64,000 nt of DNA, taken from contig JARGXX010000068.1 in NCBI GenBank assembly GCA_030374765.1, forward strand, positions 2,108,001-2,172,000, read 5' to 3'. Shown here piece after piece: positions 19,350 to 30,957 of the stretch (the first letter of the stretch is position 1; every line of letters starts with the position of its first letter). Source of the DNA: Agarophyton chilense. Its lineage: Eukaryota; Rhodophyta; Florideophyceae; Gracilariales; Gracilariaceae. The position numbers were made by a program, and so were the translations under genes. The notes below the pieces were generated by a model that saw only the letters and a program-made list of their open reading frames with translations, did no database searches and was not told the origin of the DNA.

Positions 19350-22300
19350 CCTCTACTTGTGCCTGTTAGCGCCGTGATGCATTTGTTGTTTGTTTTCGTC
19401 TAGTCTGTTTTGTTTGAGTGTGTGTTTAGATAAGTGTTCATCATCATGGTACTGTACTTGGGTGTGAGTGTCGTTTTGCTGTGGTATTTTTGCGTTATGT
19501 ATGTGCATAAGAAACGACACGGAAAATGTTTAAGCTCAACTTGGTAAAGCATACAGAGATTATGTGTGAGCTCGTCTCGCTCACGGCGCTGAACGCACAG
19601 TCATTGTACACATTAAGAACAATGGCCCGTGGCGCGCGTCATGTATGTTATGGATCGAATTGCAATCAATGACCTCTGGTTGGCGTGCTCCGTGGGCCGC
19701 GTGCCATTGGCGTATCTACCAGTTCAACTCTCGACGAATGTGATCTTCGTAACATTCAGCCATCGCTGCTGCCTCTGCGCTGCTGCCACACATAGATGCA
19801 AAGGGCATGACGATACCAGGAGTGTTGTTCTGCGCAGTTTGTTCAGCCACGGCTGACGCCACGCCTGGGGTGTGCTCAACGTGTATGGCTGTGCATGCCT
19901 CGCGCGAGCCTTTTTAAGGTTGCACCTTCTTCCACCCACGCTAGCTTATTCTGCCGTCGACGCGAAGCGCGACGGAAAACACAAAACGCCATGCGTAAGG
20001 CGGTTGAGCAGCTCGTGCACCTTGAGTTAGGCTGATTCGGCAAAGTGTTTTGCCTGACATGGGTGTGTAAATCTTTTTCTTCTTGCCTCGAATGTTTGAT
20101 GTGGGCGAATCAACGCTCACGAAGCAGACTGTCCTCAAGACGGTGCTTCTCATTGTTACAGTACGCTTCCTGCCTATTCATCTGTTACATCATCCTTATA
20201 ATCTACGAAGGGTAAGTTAAGAAGAAACTTTTCGCAAGAAAAAGTGCTCAACATTCTCTTCCCTTCCCATATGCGGTTTGTTCACTGCTTTCTCGTACTC
20301 ACCTTTATGTTTCAGTAGTCGGTGAACAAAGGGTATCTGCCAGGTGTTGCGTTCATCACCACTCTTTCTCCATTCACATCCCTAGAGCCAACCATGTCCT
20401 GGAGGCGTTTCGATCCCCATCTTGGCTCATGCTGATTCGCCGAACTACAAATTCATATATTTGTCCATCACGGCGCCGGCAGCGATTCTTTATCGCTCAC
20501 GTGCATTCCGCTGTGCATCCGCGAAGTGGTGGTCGGAATTGGTTACGGTCTCGAGGACGAGAGCAACGCGTTGAGGCAATTACACCACATCTTGAGTACT
20601 TGCATAGCGTTGACTCAATTACGTCGTGTTGGATATGGAACCACTGAACATTTCTGCACTTGAGCGGGGTGACAAGTAACCTCGGTCTTCTCCAGTAGGG
20701 GTTTACATAGGCTAGGAGTTTCTCGCTTGTCCTAAACTTATTGTCTTCCTTGTAGACTGTACAGATGTTGTTCTTATCGATACATTTACCAGATATCATA
20801 GGTAGCCTCTGTTCTCATCAGACATCCACGTGAACACAAGATGCATTTTCTGCGCTTTACACGTCACCACCAAATCATAATCTGCCGCGATCTGTGGATC
20901 ATCATGTAAATGCGCGCTAATGTGAAAGACAATCTCTAGACAACAGCAATATCCCGAGACTTCTGTCGTGAAGGAACCATAAGGTCAAAGCGAAACGACT
21001 ACTTTCTCCCCAACATTGCCAGCCTGTACACAGCCCGAAAGTGCACCAGCTTTCAGCTGTAGAATTGCAATATCATCTGGACAGAGTGTTGGTTATTCCT
21101 GCAGATCCTGAGTCTTTAAATGACACACAGCTGTGTACTACCTACTGAGATGCCCGCAAATGGCCAAGTCAAGAGGAGAACGCTTACCTTCCCTTAGCCT
21201 TTACGTTTAGAATGTTTAAAATATTCGCTGAAAATGGCCGGAAAGTTGGCTTTTTTTGAAAGAGAACATTTCTTCAAACATATGTGTTTTGTGCTTCGCT
21301 GCAATCTAACAGGTGAGCCCAGAAAAGAGAGAGAACTTGCAGCTCATGTGGAATATGCAAAATCAATTCGAGGTCAACATGTAGCAGAAGTGTTGGAACC
21401 CCATGGGAACTCACGCAATCAAGTCTATCAGCTATGCAGCTCAGCACCATTGATGGGAACATTATGTTTTCGTATTTACGACGTACACCGCACAACGGCA
21501 AGAGAAGACACCAACCAAACTACAATACTCAAGTGTGGATGGAAGGCCCTACTCTCATTGTACTTGATTCTGAGAGGGTTTCTACTTGAAGACATTTCTT
21601 GCTAACAGGTCGATAAAGCGTTCAACACCACAATACTTCGATTGAAACTTTGATCATACTACGGATTGCCACGCATTGTCGCTTTCCGTCAAATTCATGC
21701 TGCAACGGAAGAAGCGGGTGATTGAATAGTGCCAAATGCCTCGACTAACTCAGAAGCATCGCGAAGCTGGCAGTTAAGATCAATAGATGACGACGAGGGG
21801 TGGCATGCTCTCCTCAGGCGGGTCACATGTCCCGCGACCGATCTGCGAATCGCCATATTTAGTAATTCATGAGGCACCTGCATCTACCCAACTAGGCGAA
21901 GTTCTCGTTCTCTTCTTTATCTGTGCGCCTCACTAACCACCGAAAATCCCTCAGAAAGCGACCCGCTGTATTCTCACTGATTTCACTTGTTTGGTTCAAG
22001 GCCACAACTGTTCCAAAACTGATGTTTAAGACTTGGGCAATGCTAAAAGAAACCAAAACTTGCAGACTGATCGCATGATGCACGTAGCGTTTCTCCAGAA
22101 CTGGAGAGCGAGCGATTGCAAAGAAGGATCTGCAGTAATAAGGACTACGTTGCTCAGGGCCTCTGTATCAGAACCTGATTGAACCTTCCAACATGTAGTA
22201 CCGCCAATAGCCCTGCCATGGTACGGCCACCATCAAGGCAGTTGACGGGCTATCGCAAGTGAAACGAAACTTTTGGAGTCTTATAGTAAAAGCAAGACGT

Positions 22301-23127
22301 CGCCCATGTCCCTCAATGATCACAAGCAATCCGCTTTCACGTTTGGTGTCTGTCTTCCCTTTCGGTACGTAAGTTCAACGTAACTGCGCTCGATAGTTTC
22401 TTGGAAGCCAACCTTTTCGGGCTTACCAGGCTCAGAAAGTTGCATTTGAGCTAGTGTGCGCGCATACGAGCGAGGCAAGGTGTATACCTTAAGCAGGTAT
22501 TTTTTCGTTCGGCGAGTAAGAGCAAAGAGCATCGAGTTTGCGATCAGCCCTTGTCAGTTCCTTCTCACGTCCCCGCCATCCAATACAGTAGATTGATTTC
22601 TTTCTTCGATTGCCCATCCTCTCGTGGGTCTAAAGATCTGCTAGTTCCAGTTTCAAAACAAGACCGCTTTCTGCGCATTGCTCGCATGTTACATATGTCG
22701 ATTTTCGGAGGAGGGCCGCGAGGAAATGTCTCCTTCCAAGTTGTCTCAAAGACACTTCTGTTTCAAGGGACACTGACATGGTGCATTGAGACAACAAATT
22801 GCGGAAAAAAGCCTGGAGAGTAGTGCCCTCGCCGCGGATGAATGAGGAATTTTGAGCATCCGTGGCGCATGGCTCTTACCTGGGAACATGTCTCATACAA
22901 TGCGTCTCATGTCATGACAAGTCGCCGGATTCGCTGTTCCTCCCGCCGCCATAGTGCTGAGGAATGGATTAAACGACAGCCGACAGCCGACGGATTAAAA
23001 CGATCCATAATTTTCTGACGCTCATCAGCTGTCTTGCGCCTCCCCGTCGTGGCGAGCAGCCACCGCGGAGCGAATTCCAAAAGTACTCTTATGCTAGGCA
23101 GACTCAACTTGCCAACTTCGATCCCTC
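19350..23127. other. Long intergenic stretch
   Basis: Nearly 3.8 kb without a convincing gene. The longest forward frame (21234-21605, 123 codons) has no recognisable motif and I do not call it. No tandem array or RNA gene was seen. The last few hundred bases should contain the TPS promoter; a short triplet of GACAGCC words lies near 22975. Confidence 0.4.
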
Positions 23128-25923
23128 ATGAGACCCAACCGTCCTCGTTCGCCTCCATCACTGTCTCATACGCCCTCTATGTCTGCCTCCAGCTCAGATG
23201 TCGAAGAACTCGATGAAGATTGCCGTCAGACAGAGGCCGAAATTCTCAGCAAGATCCATCGCTTGCACCTCCAGCTGGAGTCTGTCCGTGGCGTGCCAGT
23301 TGAAGATGACGAGGAGCCAATACAGGGAAACGGCTCGAGCATTGGAAGCAGGTCGTACACTAGACTCGACAACGCAGTTGCTCAAGGAGGTCGAAACCCG
23401 CGCCTGATTGTCGTCAGCAATCGATTACCAGTCACTGTGTCAAAGACGGACACAGGCGAATGGAAGTTTCGAGTCAGTTCGGGTGGCCTGGTTAGTGCTC
23501 TGGCAGGTGTCAAGAACCAAGTTCCGTTTATCTGGGTTGGTTGGACTGGAACAGAAGTCGCCTCTGCCGACCAAGAAGATATGAAAGCCCGTCTCGTGGA
23601 GGAAATGAATTGCTATCCGGTATTCCTTTCTGAAGGAGACGCCAATCTCTTTTACAACGGCTTTTGCAATGATGTCCTGTGGCCTCTCTTCCACTACGTC
23701 CCGTTGCCAATTGTCTCCTCGGACGGTGAACGCAAGTTCGACTATAAATATTGGGATGCGTACTCGCGAGCGAACCATCGTTTTGCAGATGCGGTAATGC
23801 ATTTGTATGAACCGGGCGATCTTGTGTGGGTGCAGGATTACCATCTGATGCTCCTTCCTAGTCTTCTGCGCAAAAGAGTACGAGATGTGACCATCGGTTT
23901 CTTTTTGCACACACCTTTTCCAAGCAGTGAAGTGTACCGCATTCTTCCGGTACGAAACCACATTCTGCAGGGCGTTTTAGCAGCAGACCTGATTGGATTT
24001 CATACATATGATTACGCACGTCACTTCTTGAGTGTATGTACACGCATATTGGGCCTAGAGGCAAGTCCAAAAGGCGTCGTGTACAAAGACCATTTCGCCA
24101 ATGTCGGTATATTTCCTATTGGAATTGATCCTAACACTTGGATTAACGCTCTGAGAACGGCTTCCGTCAAGGAACGCATTCTTGACTTGGAGGACAGATT
24201 CAAAGGCAAAAAAGTGCTTCTTGGCGTTGACCGGTTGGATTACATAAAAGGAGTTCCGCACAAGCTAATGGCATTTGAAGTTTTTCTGTCGAAACATCCT
24301 GAATGGAAGGACAGAGTTGTGCTTGTGCAAATCGGTGTCCCGAGTCGTACCGAGGTTGATGAGTATAAGAAGCTAATTAGTCAAACAAATGAACTCGTTG
24401 GGCGAATTAATGCCCAGTACGGAAGCGTTGAGAACGCCCCTATTGTATTCATCAATCAGTCGGTTACATTTGACGATTTGTGCGCTCTGTATAACATTGC
24501 GGATGTAGCGGTAGTCACATCAATCCGTGATGGTATGAACCTAGTCTCATATGAGTACGTTGTCTGCCAACAAGAGCGTCACGGGGTTCTCGTGTTGTCC
24601 GAGTTTGCGGGATCTGCTCAGTCTCTCTCGTCTGCTATTCGCGTGAACCCGTGGAATATTGAGGAAGTTGCGTCTGCGATGCATGAAGCGTTGACAATTC
24701 CTGAGCGGGAACGAGCTTTGAAGCATTGGAAGCTTTTGCATTACGTTCAAAAACATACCGCGGCATTCTGGGCAGGTTCTTTTGTGGCGGAGCTGCAGCA
24801 AATCGAGCGCTTAACAAAAGCCCAAGAAGTGCACAAAGCCAAGCAGTCACTTCTGCGAATGTCTGTAGACTTGATGCCGGAGCTACGTCAACGAAGAAAG
24901 CGCCTGTTCATCTTTGAATATGAAGGTACACTCTGTTATCCTGCTACGTTGCCTGATCTTGCCATTCCCACCGTTACAATTCGAAGGTTCTTGCATAGGC
25001 TTTGTACGGACAGAAGAAACGTAGTCTATATCATTTCTGGAAGATCAGGAGAAACGTTGGAAGGCTGGTTTGAAGATCTCGAAATAGGGCTGGTGGCAGA
25101 ACAAGGTTGCGATATTCGTCATCCTGGGGAAAGCACATGGGAGTCAACAATCGAGGACGACGACCAATCATGGAGAACAAGTGTATTACCAATTCTTCAG
25201 TACTTTACCGAGAGAACTCCCGGTTCTCACCTGGAGCAAAAAGAGAAAACAATCACTTGGCACTTCAAGGATGCTGACCCAATGTTTGGATCATGGCAAG
25301 CAAAAGAGCTTCAGCTGCTACTTGCCGAATCTTGTCTTAACTTGCCGGTCGAAGTGGTTTCTGGACACAAACACCTTGAACTAAGACCGGTAGGTGTGTC
25401 TCGCGTGGGAGCTCTTCAGAAGATTTTATCTCGCTTGTCAGAAGAACTGGACTTTGCTTTTGCCACTAGTTCTGACAGAGCCGATGAGGAATTGTTTTCG
25501 TTTCTTAACCAATATGTGCGGAGTGGTGACGGAAGGGTGGTTACGTTGACGTGCCGTATAGGAGGAAAGTCTGATAGTTCCTCTGCTGAGCGATACGTCC
25601 CAGATCCTGATACATTTGTTCGCATGATTCGAGAACTTGGTCAGACAGGGAATCCTTCGTCACTGAAGAGGGAACGCTCTTCAAACAACATGAATTCTAG
25701 CAGTCCCTTGCGCAGAGGAAACCAAGAAGCAAAAAACCGTATTCAGCGTATTAACGATAATCATCGCACTCGGGTGCGTGATGGTATCATGAATATATCC
25801 GTTGGAAAACCACCGCAGCAGAAGCCGCGTACAACCCCACATCGAAGGATGATAGACAGTCCATCGTTCAAAGTTGAGTGCCCCGCAGACCAAGTGAAAG
25901 TGAAAGCGACGAACAGCTCCTAA
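23128..25923 (+). CDS. Trehalose-6-phosphate synthase fused to a degenerate phosphatase domain
   Basis: A 931-residue single-exon protein. Residues 1-90 are a low-complexity leader with a short coiled coil. Residues 92-570 are a GT20 synthase joining UDP-glucose to glucose-6-phosphate. The active-site blocks look intact: SNRLPV (97-102), VGWTG, WVQDYHLMLLP, FFLHTPFPSSE, GVDRLDYIKGVPHK (366-379) and DGMNLVSYEY (468-477). Residues 590-830 are a HAD-type trehalose-phosphatase fold, but its catalytic motifs are altered: the DxDGT nucleophile motif reads EYEGT (597-601), the lysine of GVSKG is Arg (GVSRVG, 756-761), and GDDxSDE reads SSDRADE (781-787). ISGR (motif II) is kept. The C-terminal 80 residues are basic and disordered. 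The synthase should work and the phosphatase probably does not, so dephosphorylation would need another protein. An alternative start at the internal Met near 23179 is possible. Confidence 0.95.
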   Translation: MRPNRPRSPPSLSHTPSMSASSSDVEELDEDCRQTEAEILSKIHRLHLQLESVRGVPVEDDEEPIQGNGSSIGSRSYTRLDNAVAQGGRNPRLIVVSNRLPVTVSKTDTGEWKFRVSSGGLVSALAGVKNQVPFIWVGWTGTEVASADQEDMKARLVEEMNCYPVFLSEGDANLFYNGFCNDVLWPLFHYVPLPIVSSDGERKFDYKYWDAYSRANHRFADAVMHLYEPGDLVWVQDYHLMLLPSLLRKRVRDVTIGFFLHTPFPSSEVYRILPVRNHILQGVLAADLIGFHTYDYARHFLSVCTRILGLEASPKGVVYKDHFANVGIFPIGIDPNTWINALRTASVKERILDLEDRFKGKKVLLGVDRLDYIKGVPHKLMAFEVFLSKHPEWKDRVVLVQIGVPSRTEVDEYKKLISQTNELVGRINAQYGSVENAPIVFINQSVTFDDLCALYNIADVAVVTSIRDGMNLVSYEYVVCQQERHGVLVLSEFAGSAQSLSSAIRVNPWNIEEVASAMHEALTIPERERALKHWKLLHYVQKHTAAFWAGSFVAELQQIERLTKAQEVHKAKQSLLRMSVDLMPELRQRRKRLFIFEYEGTLCYPATLPDLAIPTVTIRRFLHRLCTDRRNVVYIISGRSGETLEGWFEDLEIGLVAEQGCDIRHPGESTWESTIEDDDQSWRTSVLPILQYFTERTPGSHLEQKEKTITWHFKDADPMFGSWQAKELQLLLAESCLNLPVEVVSGHKHLELRPVGVSRVGALQKILSRLSEELDFAFATSSDRADEELFSFLNQYVRSGDGRVVTLTCRIGGKSDSSSAERYVPDPDTFVRMIRELGQTGNPSSLKRERSSNNMNSSSPLRRGNQEAKNRIQRINDNHRTRVRDGIMNISVGKPPQQKPRTTPHRRMIDSPSFKVECPADQVKVKATNSS

Positions 25924-26910
25924 GCCAAAAGGGGGTCATGCGTGGCGAGGACGTTTCGTTTGTGCAATAGTGTTTGACGCACAGTGATGTAGAAGAAGTC
26001 TTGTGAGATGCAGTTGGCGTATCAAGGGTAGCGTGTCTTGTATAAATTTTGTGCTTAGAAGATTTGTAAAAACACTAGAGTGTATGGATACCAGGAAGGA
26101 TATCCGGCATTATTCGGCATGATCCGTAAGATAGTGACTGTTTGAGCGTCGCTCGTATACATGGAAGTTGGTATTGTTTTCGATTAAAACATCAGCACAA
26201 CTGAGAACATAGTGATAAAACCACGGCGGCGCCAGCCAACAGATTGGCTCCCGCATGGCAAAGAAGGGAAAACGCCAGAGGAGGAAAGATGTCGAGAGGG
26301 AATGATGAAGTGTTCTGCAGGGTCCAGTTAGAAAATGCATTAGTGTTCGTAAGTTGCAAGCCGTGATTCCCATTGATTGCAGGGTGGCGCTTTTTGTTGA
26401 GGACGAGGCATCATACATGCACAAGAAATTGGTCTGAACAGTTGTGTGCGGATATCTGGGTGATACCGTAGCACGTACGAAAGGCACCCTTCGCCTCTAC
26501 TTCTCTGGGCAAACTCGCTGGGCCCGGATCCGAGCCTTTCGTGGTAACCTATGCCCCTTGCGCAAGGAATACTATGTGTTGTTCACGTCACGTTGGCGCG
26601 GCCTGATTGGCGAGCATTACCCACCTAGATACGAAGGTAAGCTTACGGTAGTGTCTCTTGTTTTTGACCGAAATCGTGGCCTGGCTGGCGTGTCTAACAT
26701 TCGCAGACTCTGAGCTGTAAGACGCGAAACGAAAAGCAAGTCTGATAGTGTGAGAACTACGAAGGTAGCTGAATGGTTTACACGTCAAAACGCAAGTTGA
26801 ATGATATGCTACACATGTCTACAATACGAGAGAGCGAAGCGCGGAACGAAAACAGCGTAAATGCGGATGTCCAAACGAAAGCCAGACGGAGTCCGCTGTC
26901 GAAAAAAAAA
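25924..26910. other. Intergenic stretch between convergent genes
   Basis: It holds the 3' ends of the TPS gene and of the minus-strand secreted-protein gene. A short forward frame at 26444-26713 has no recognisable motif. Confidence 0.4.
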
Positions 26911-27507
26911 TCACATGGCGGTCATACGAAACTTATGCATTGCCCAGTGAAGCATCTTCTGTGCGCTCTCGGGGTGACGCACATCGAACATTGTAAGCGT
27001 GGCGTCGTCATGAGCAGTCTCTTCCCAAAGATGTGTGTAAACAGAGTTCACCTTCACCATCCTCCTAGCGCACGATACCATGGTGCAGTACTGCTTGTAA
27101 CTCATAGGCTTGCCATCGATACGCAACATATGGTGCTCAGAGGCGCAAGGTAGAGTAGATTGAGGGCAGAAAGCGTTGACAACGTTTCCAACTTTGTGCA
27201 CAAAAGTGTCGGCGGAGTGTCCGTTGTCCAAGAGGTATTGCTCATCAACGCATACAGCTTCTTCAGGCGATTCCTCAGGCGATTCCTCAGGCGATTCCTC
27301 AAGCGATTCACTAGGCGATACCTCCGGTGAGACTTGCGCTGCATCGGGCTCAATAGTCTCTCCTGGCTCTGGGGAACCCGTAGTTTCCTCCTGGCGAACC
27401 AACCATTGCAACGTAGGCATGCAGTGGGTGCATGACAACGTGAGAGCAAGTAGTAAAACAACTAGGGAGAAGCGAGTCATCTTCATTGAGTTTAGGAATA
27501 TGAGCAA
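26911..27507 (-). CDS. Small secreted protein with EESP repeats and a cysteine domain
   Basis: An open frame of 198 codons. From the second Met (27486) it begins with a typical signal peptide (MKMTRFSLVVLLLALTLSC). Next is an acidic Pro/Ser/Glu linker that includes tandem EESP units, encoded by near-identical 15-base repeats at about 27262-27325. The C-terminal half (about residues 88-170) is a compact cysteine-containing domain with CVDEQYLLDNG, FCPQSTLPCASEHH, GKPMSYKQYC and SCARRMVKVN. No catalytic motif is recognised. A secreted or wall protein is inferred. The first Met (27507) would put seven residues before the signal peptide, so I favour 27486. Confidence 0.6.
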   Translation of the reverse strand: MLIFLNSMKMTRFSLVVLLLALTLSCTHCMPTLQWLVRQEETTGSPEPGETIEPDAAQVSPEVSPSESLEESPEESPEESPEEAVCVDEQYLLDNGHSADTFVHKVGNVVNAFCPQSTLPCASEHHMLRIDGKPMSYKQYCTMVSCARRMVKVNSVYTHLWEETAHDDATLTMFDVRHPESAQKMLHWAMHKFRMTAM

Positions 27508-28800
27508 CGGTAAAGTAGGTGTGAAGGAAAAGCGATGAGATGCAACAGAAAATTCGACTGGAGTTAGAGGAGTGCGCGGCGTTGATCGGGAATGGTGAAC
27601 TTCGATAAACGGGCCGGGCGGGTTGGGGTGCTTTAAATAAGTGTGAACAACTCCATCATCGTTGGACTCTCAAGAGCGGATTTCGAACGATTAGGTTAAC
27701 GCGTCCAACAAACCGGGTGTTGCTGGCACATTGCTGGTGCATTTTCAAACAAGGCGGGCACGGTGCTTTACACAATGCAATGCAACAGCCACGACAAACA
27801 GACACGCCACACAATTCACCGCGCATACATATGAATCTCACAGATCGAGTGCGTCGGCGCATTGGTCACAACCTCTGTCGATGCGCCCGTGTTATTTGGC
27901 GCGCTTTGTATGTCAACTCATCTTTCTAACTTGCGCTGTCGTTCACGGGAGGTGCGCTTCCCCAGCAATCATCATCACGAAGAAACGGGATGGTCTAGCC
28001 AGAACGGCCAGCTTGCGTTGCTGGTGTCCAAATAGAGGGCACATCTTCGTCGATATTATGCTGTAAGGAAATGCACCTGCGCAATACAGTATGTCTTTTC
28101 TTCTGTCAAACGTAATAGGGCGTCTAAAATGAGGTACGCTGCATGTCTTTTTTTCTCGCTTCCAGACACTTGCGGCTCTTGTAGACAAATCTGCGTTCCT
28201 CCTCGCCATCATGACCTTTTTGGAAGCGTGGACAAATAAATCTGCATAAAGGAGCGTTTCTTAATTCCCACTGTGTCCGAAAGTGATGATTAAAATGGCG
28301 AATCCCTGGTAACAATTAGAGGGTTGCCCTAAAGGTTAACCCTTGTAGGTATTGTAGATATAGATTCCTTGACAAGATCTCAATGCAGGGCTTATTTATC
28401 CTTACGATATCTTTGGCAGAGAAGGTGAACAAAAAAAGCCCTGTGTTTCTCGGTTTGTACTGTACGACCAAGTACAGGTGTAGGCTCAACAGAGTAACAC
28501 CGCAATATGATGTGAGTTCCATAGAATTCCTATAACATCGTGACGTCGTGGCTCTCTGCTCAACAAGACCATTGTTATGCTGGAAACGACAAGTGACGAT
28601 AGAATTATTCAAGCCAAGAAAGAGAAGTGTTGTTGATCGGAATTACAGATCTTATGGACCACAACAAAGGTTAAGAATTCAATTCTACAACTACCCTCTA
28701 AACGCTCACGCTCGTCTGCATTGAAGCTCAAATTTATACACTACAATGAGTAACCATAGCTCATTCACAGTTGTTCGAAACCTTCACAAGAGATATTGCT
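27508..28800. other. Intergenic stretch
   Basis: No gene recognised. Several short overlapping frames lack family-like words. Confidence 0.4.
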
Positions 28801-28802
28801 TC

Positions 28803-29240
28803 TCATGCATGAACTTCGACTGTCATCCCCGCCACGGCAATCAACTTGAAGCTCTCAACCACTGCGGGAGAGATTATCGCAGGTGCAGAAGCGTGCAAAC
28901 CCTCTAGGGGACCCTGATAGGAAAAGAAACTATTATACAAAGCATTGGGGACGTCAGCAAAGTAGTCTGCATACTCCCTCCATGTCGAATTCAAAGGGGG
29001 TGTCAAAGCACCCAATGAATAAAACATATCAAAAGTTAACCTGGTAGAAGAAGAAGTATTGGCGCCCAGCTTAGTATACGCTCGAAGTGGGGACACCAAA
29101 CAACGAGAGCCGTGCTGATGTTGGAAACGGCGTCACGCAGTCTTTCAAGAAGGTCGCTGACAAAGACACCCCAACAAGTGTTTCATTCGCGTAAAGTACC
29201 ATGCATCTGGGTCATTTTCTGATTGCCAAGAGGGAACCGA
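28803..29240 (-). pseudogene. Decayed or spliced hypothetical fragment
   Basis: A minus-strand frame ending at 28803 carries protein-like words (STWREYADYFADVPNALYNS, SAPAIISPAVVESFKLIAVA). A second frame just upstream (about 29100-29210) reads YANETLVGVSLSATFLKDCV, which looks like a strand-helix unit of an extracellular sensor domain. The two are off by one base. There is no good start codon. It lies downstream of, and on the same strand as, the receptor-like gene, so it could be the end of a related, broken receptor gene. Confidence 0.3.
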
Positions 29241-29326
29241 ATCTTATCAGTAGTCTCGTGCTAGTAAGACACCCTTCCATCGATGATCGCCTGTCAACAT
29301 ATCTACAAACACGAGTATTTTAACTA

Positions 29327-30957
29327 CTATGTCGCCTGTTCAACTGCACGGGTTAAGTTTGAGTCGTGCGGGGTGCCACCAATTGCAGACGGTAATACCT
29401 GATCACGTTCAGTCTCCATGATATGCCTTTTCTCACACTTGAGTCGCTCAAACTCTGCCCATGCAATTAGGGAAAGTCCAACGATACCCAAAGGAAACAC
29501 TAACACAGCCAGCGGAATGAGAACTACTAAAATCCCAATGGCATGCGCAGTTTCTTCACTGCAGGACGCATCGCCCTTGGTTCGAGAGATCAAGTTTGAT
29601 ATGGTGCCGTTAATTCGCAGTCCGACGATTTCTCGATTAATAGCCATGCGCTCGGTGTCGGTCACCTCGCGGTTGTATAGCCAACCAATATTAAAGGAAG
29701 GCAACGGTTGTCGTGATGGCCATTCCGTGAGGACATTGCAATCAGTTAACACATGAACAAAGTGATTTCCCAACATCTTGTATGTCACGGCAAATTGGAC
29801 ATCATGCGTACCCCTGAACGCCCACTCCATGCATTCTTTGCCGGATAGGCAACGTTTCCACGGAAAACTAGAAGGATCAGAGCTATTGAACTTGTATCCT
29901 GATGGATTCACTGAGAGGGATATGAGAAAAAATGTGGAACATGACGACGTTAGAACTGTTTCTGCGATGTCAAGTTCGAACAGAATACACGTATTCACGA
30001 GAAAATGGGCAGGACCATGAGAAACATACCAGCATCAACCCATACTTGTTCTAGAGCAGAGTCTTTCAGCACGGCGTAGTGAGACAAATCAGAAACACGT
30101 AAGCTGGATAAGGTGTGAGACATATCCACATGGCTTTGTGCAAAAAGAAAGTTAACAACAGAAGCAGAGTAGAAAAAATAACATATTGCTGCAAAACTAG
30201 ACATAGCTCCGCGAAGAAAAGCAAGCGATGACGCAAGACGTCTAGAATTATAATCTTGCAATTTGTCTCTATGTCCCATCAATATGTACACAGTGTGCGA
30301 AAGCCTGTTCGCCACAATGACCGCAATTACCATACCAATAACAGCAAAAAAAAAGGTTACGACGGAAAGCGCGATCCAAGTACCACTTCGGAACGGTCTG
30401 GTAAGCTGTTCAAACGCACTTTTCGCAGGTGCAAGGATGTTCGGACCGAAGATCATCATGGCGGAATCAAGTTGTGGTGCAGACGGCTGAAGACGACAGC
30501 GCCTCTCTGGGGTATCCAAAAAAGCGCCAGAGAGCGCAAAACGATACCCGCGCTTTGCAAAAGACGCGGCGAAATCATGGAGTTGATTAAAAGAACAAGT
30601 GGCCTTTGGTCCCGCCCATACACAGGACGAAGTAGAAGAGGAAGTCATGGCATGAATTCGAAAAGATATACCATTCAGCCGAGGATGCATGCGGTGGGGC
30701 TGCCCACATGGAAATGGTTTGAAATGGCGAGCGTTGACGGAGAATTTCGGAAGTTGAATAAAAGGAGCTTCGTCAATAAAAAGATAACACGTTTCGTTCT
30801 TGCAGTGAGCGTAGTCCGGATGCTCTAGATTCCGTAGGAGCGGCGGTAGGCATTGTGAGGACAAATGACGTGTTTGTTCATGCGTTGGGCAAGAACAATT
30901 CACGACGCACAGCAGTACGGGGACGAAGAGCAAGTTGCGACGGAAGAAGACAAACAT
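29327..30957 (-). CDS. Ionotropic-receptor-like (ligand-gated channel) membrane protein, one intron
   Basis: Two minus-strand exons (30957-30030 and 29961-29327) join in frame across a 68-base intron to give about 520 residues. The N-terminus is a signal peptide (FFRRNLLFVPVLLCVVNC). Residues 55-185 resemble the S1 half of a glutamate-receptor ligand domain, ending with the pattern D-T-P-E-R-x-C-x-x-x-x-S-A-P and then RPFRSGTW before the first membrane helix (194-217). A second hydrophobic block (about 250-273) ends YSASVVNFLF, in the place of the Y-T-A-N-L-A helix of these channels. An S2-like half follows, with SDLSHYAVLKDSALEQ before the intron and NIGWLYNREVTDTERMAINR/EIVGLRINGTI after it. 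A last membrane helix (AIGILVVLIPLAVLVFP) and a short cytoplasmic tail close the protein. The order SP-S1-TM-TM-S2-TM is that of ionotropic receptors. The P-loop between the first helices is not typical, so channel function is inferred. Confidence 0.65.
29962..30029 (-). other. 68-base intron of the receptor-like gene
   Basis: On the minus strand the intron starts GTATGTTTCTC and ends GACATCGCAG. Without it the upstream frame stops soon after the donor. With it removed, VWVDA is followed in frame by ETVLTSSCSTFF. A branch-site-like CTTGAC lies 14 bases before the acceptor. Confidence 0.75.

Noticed and set aside
21234-21605. 123-codon forward frame
   Set aside because: No recognisable motif, no supporting context, and length possible by chance in a 3.8-kb gap.
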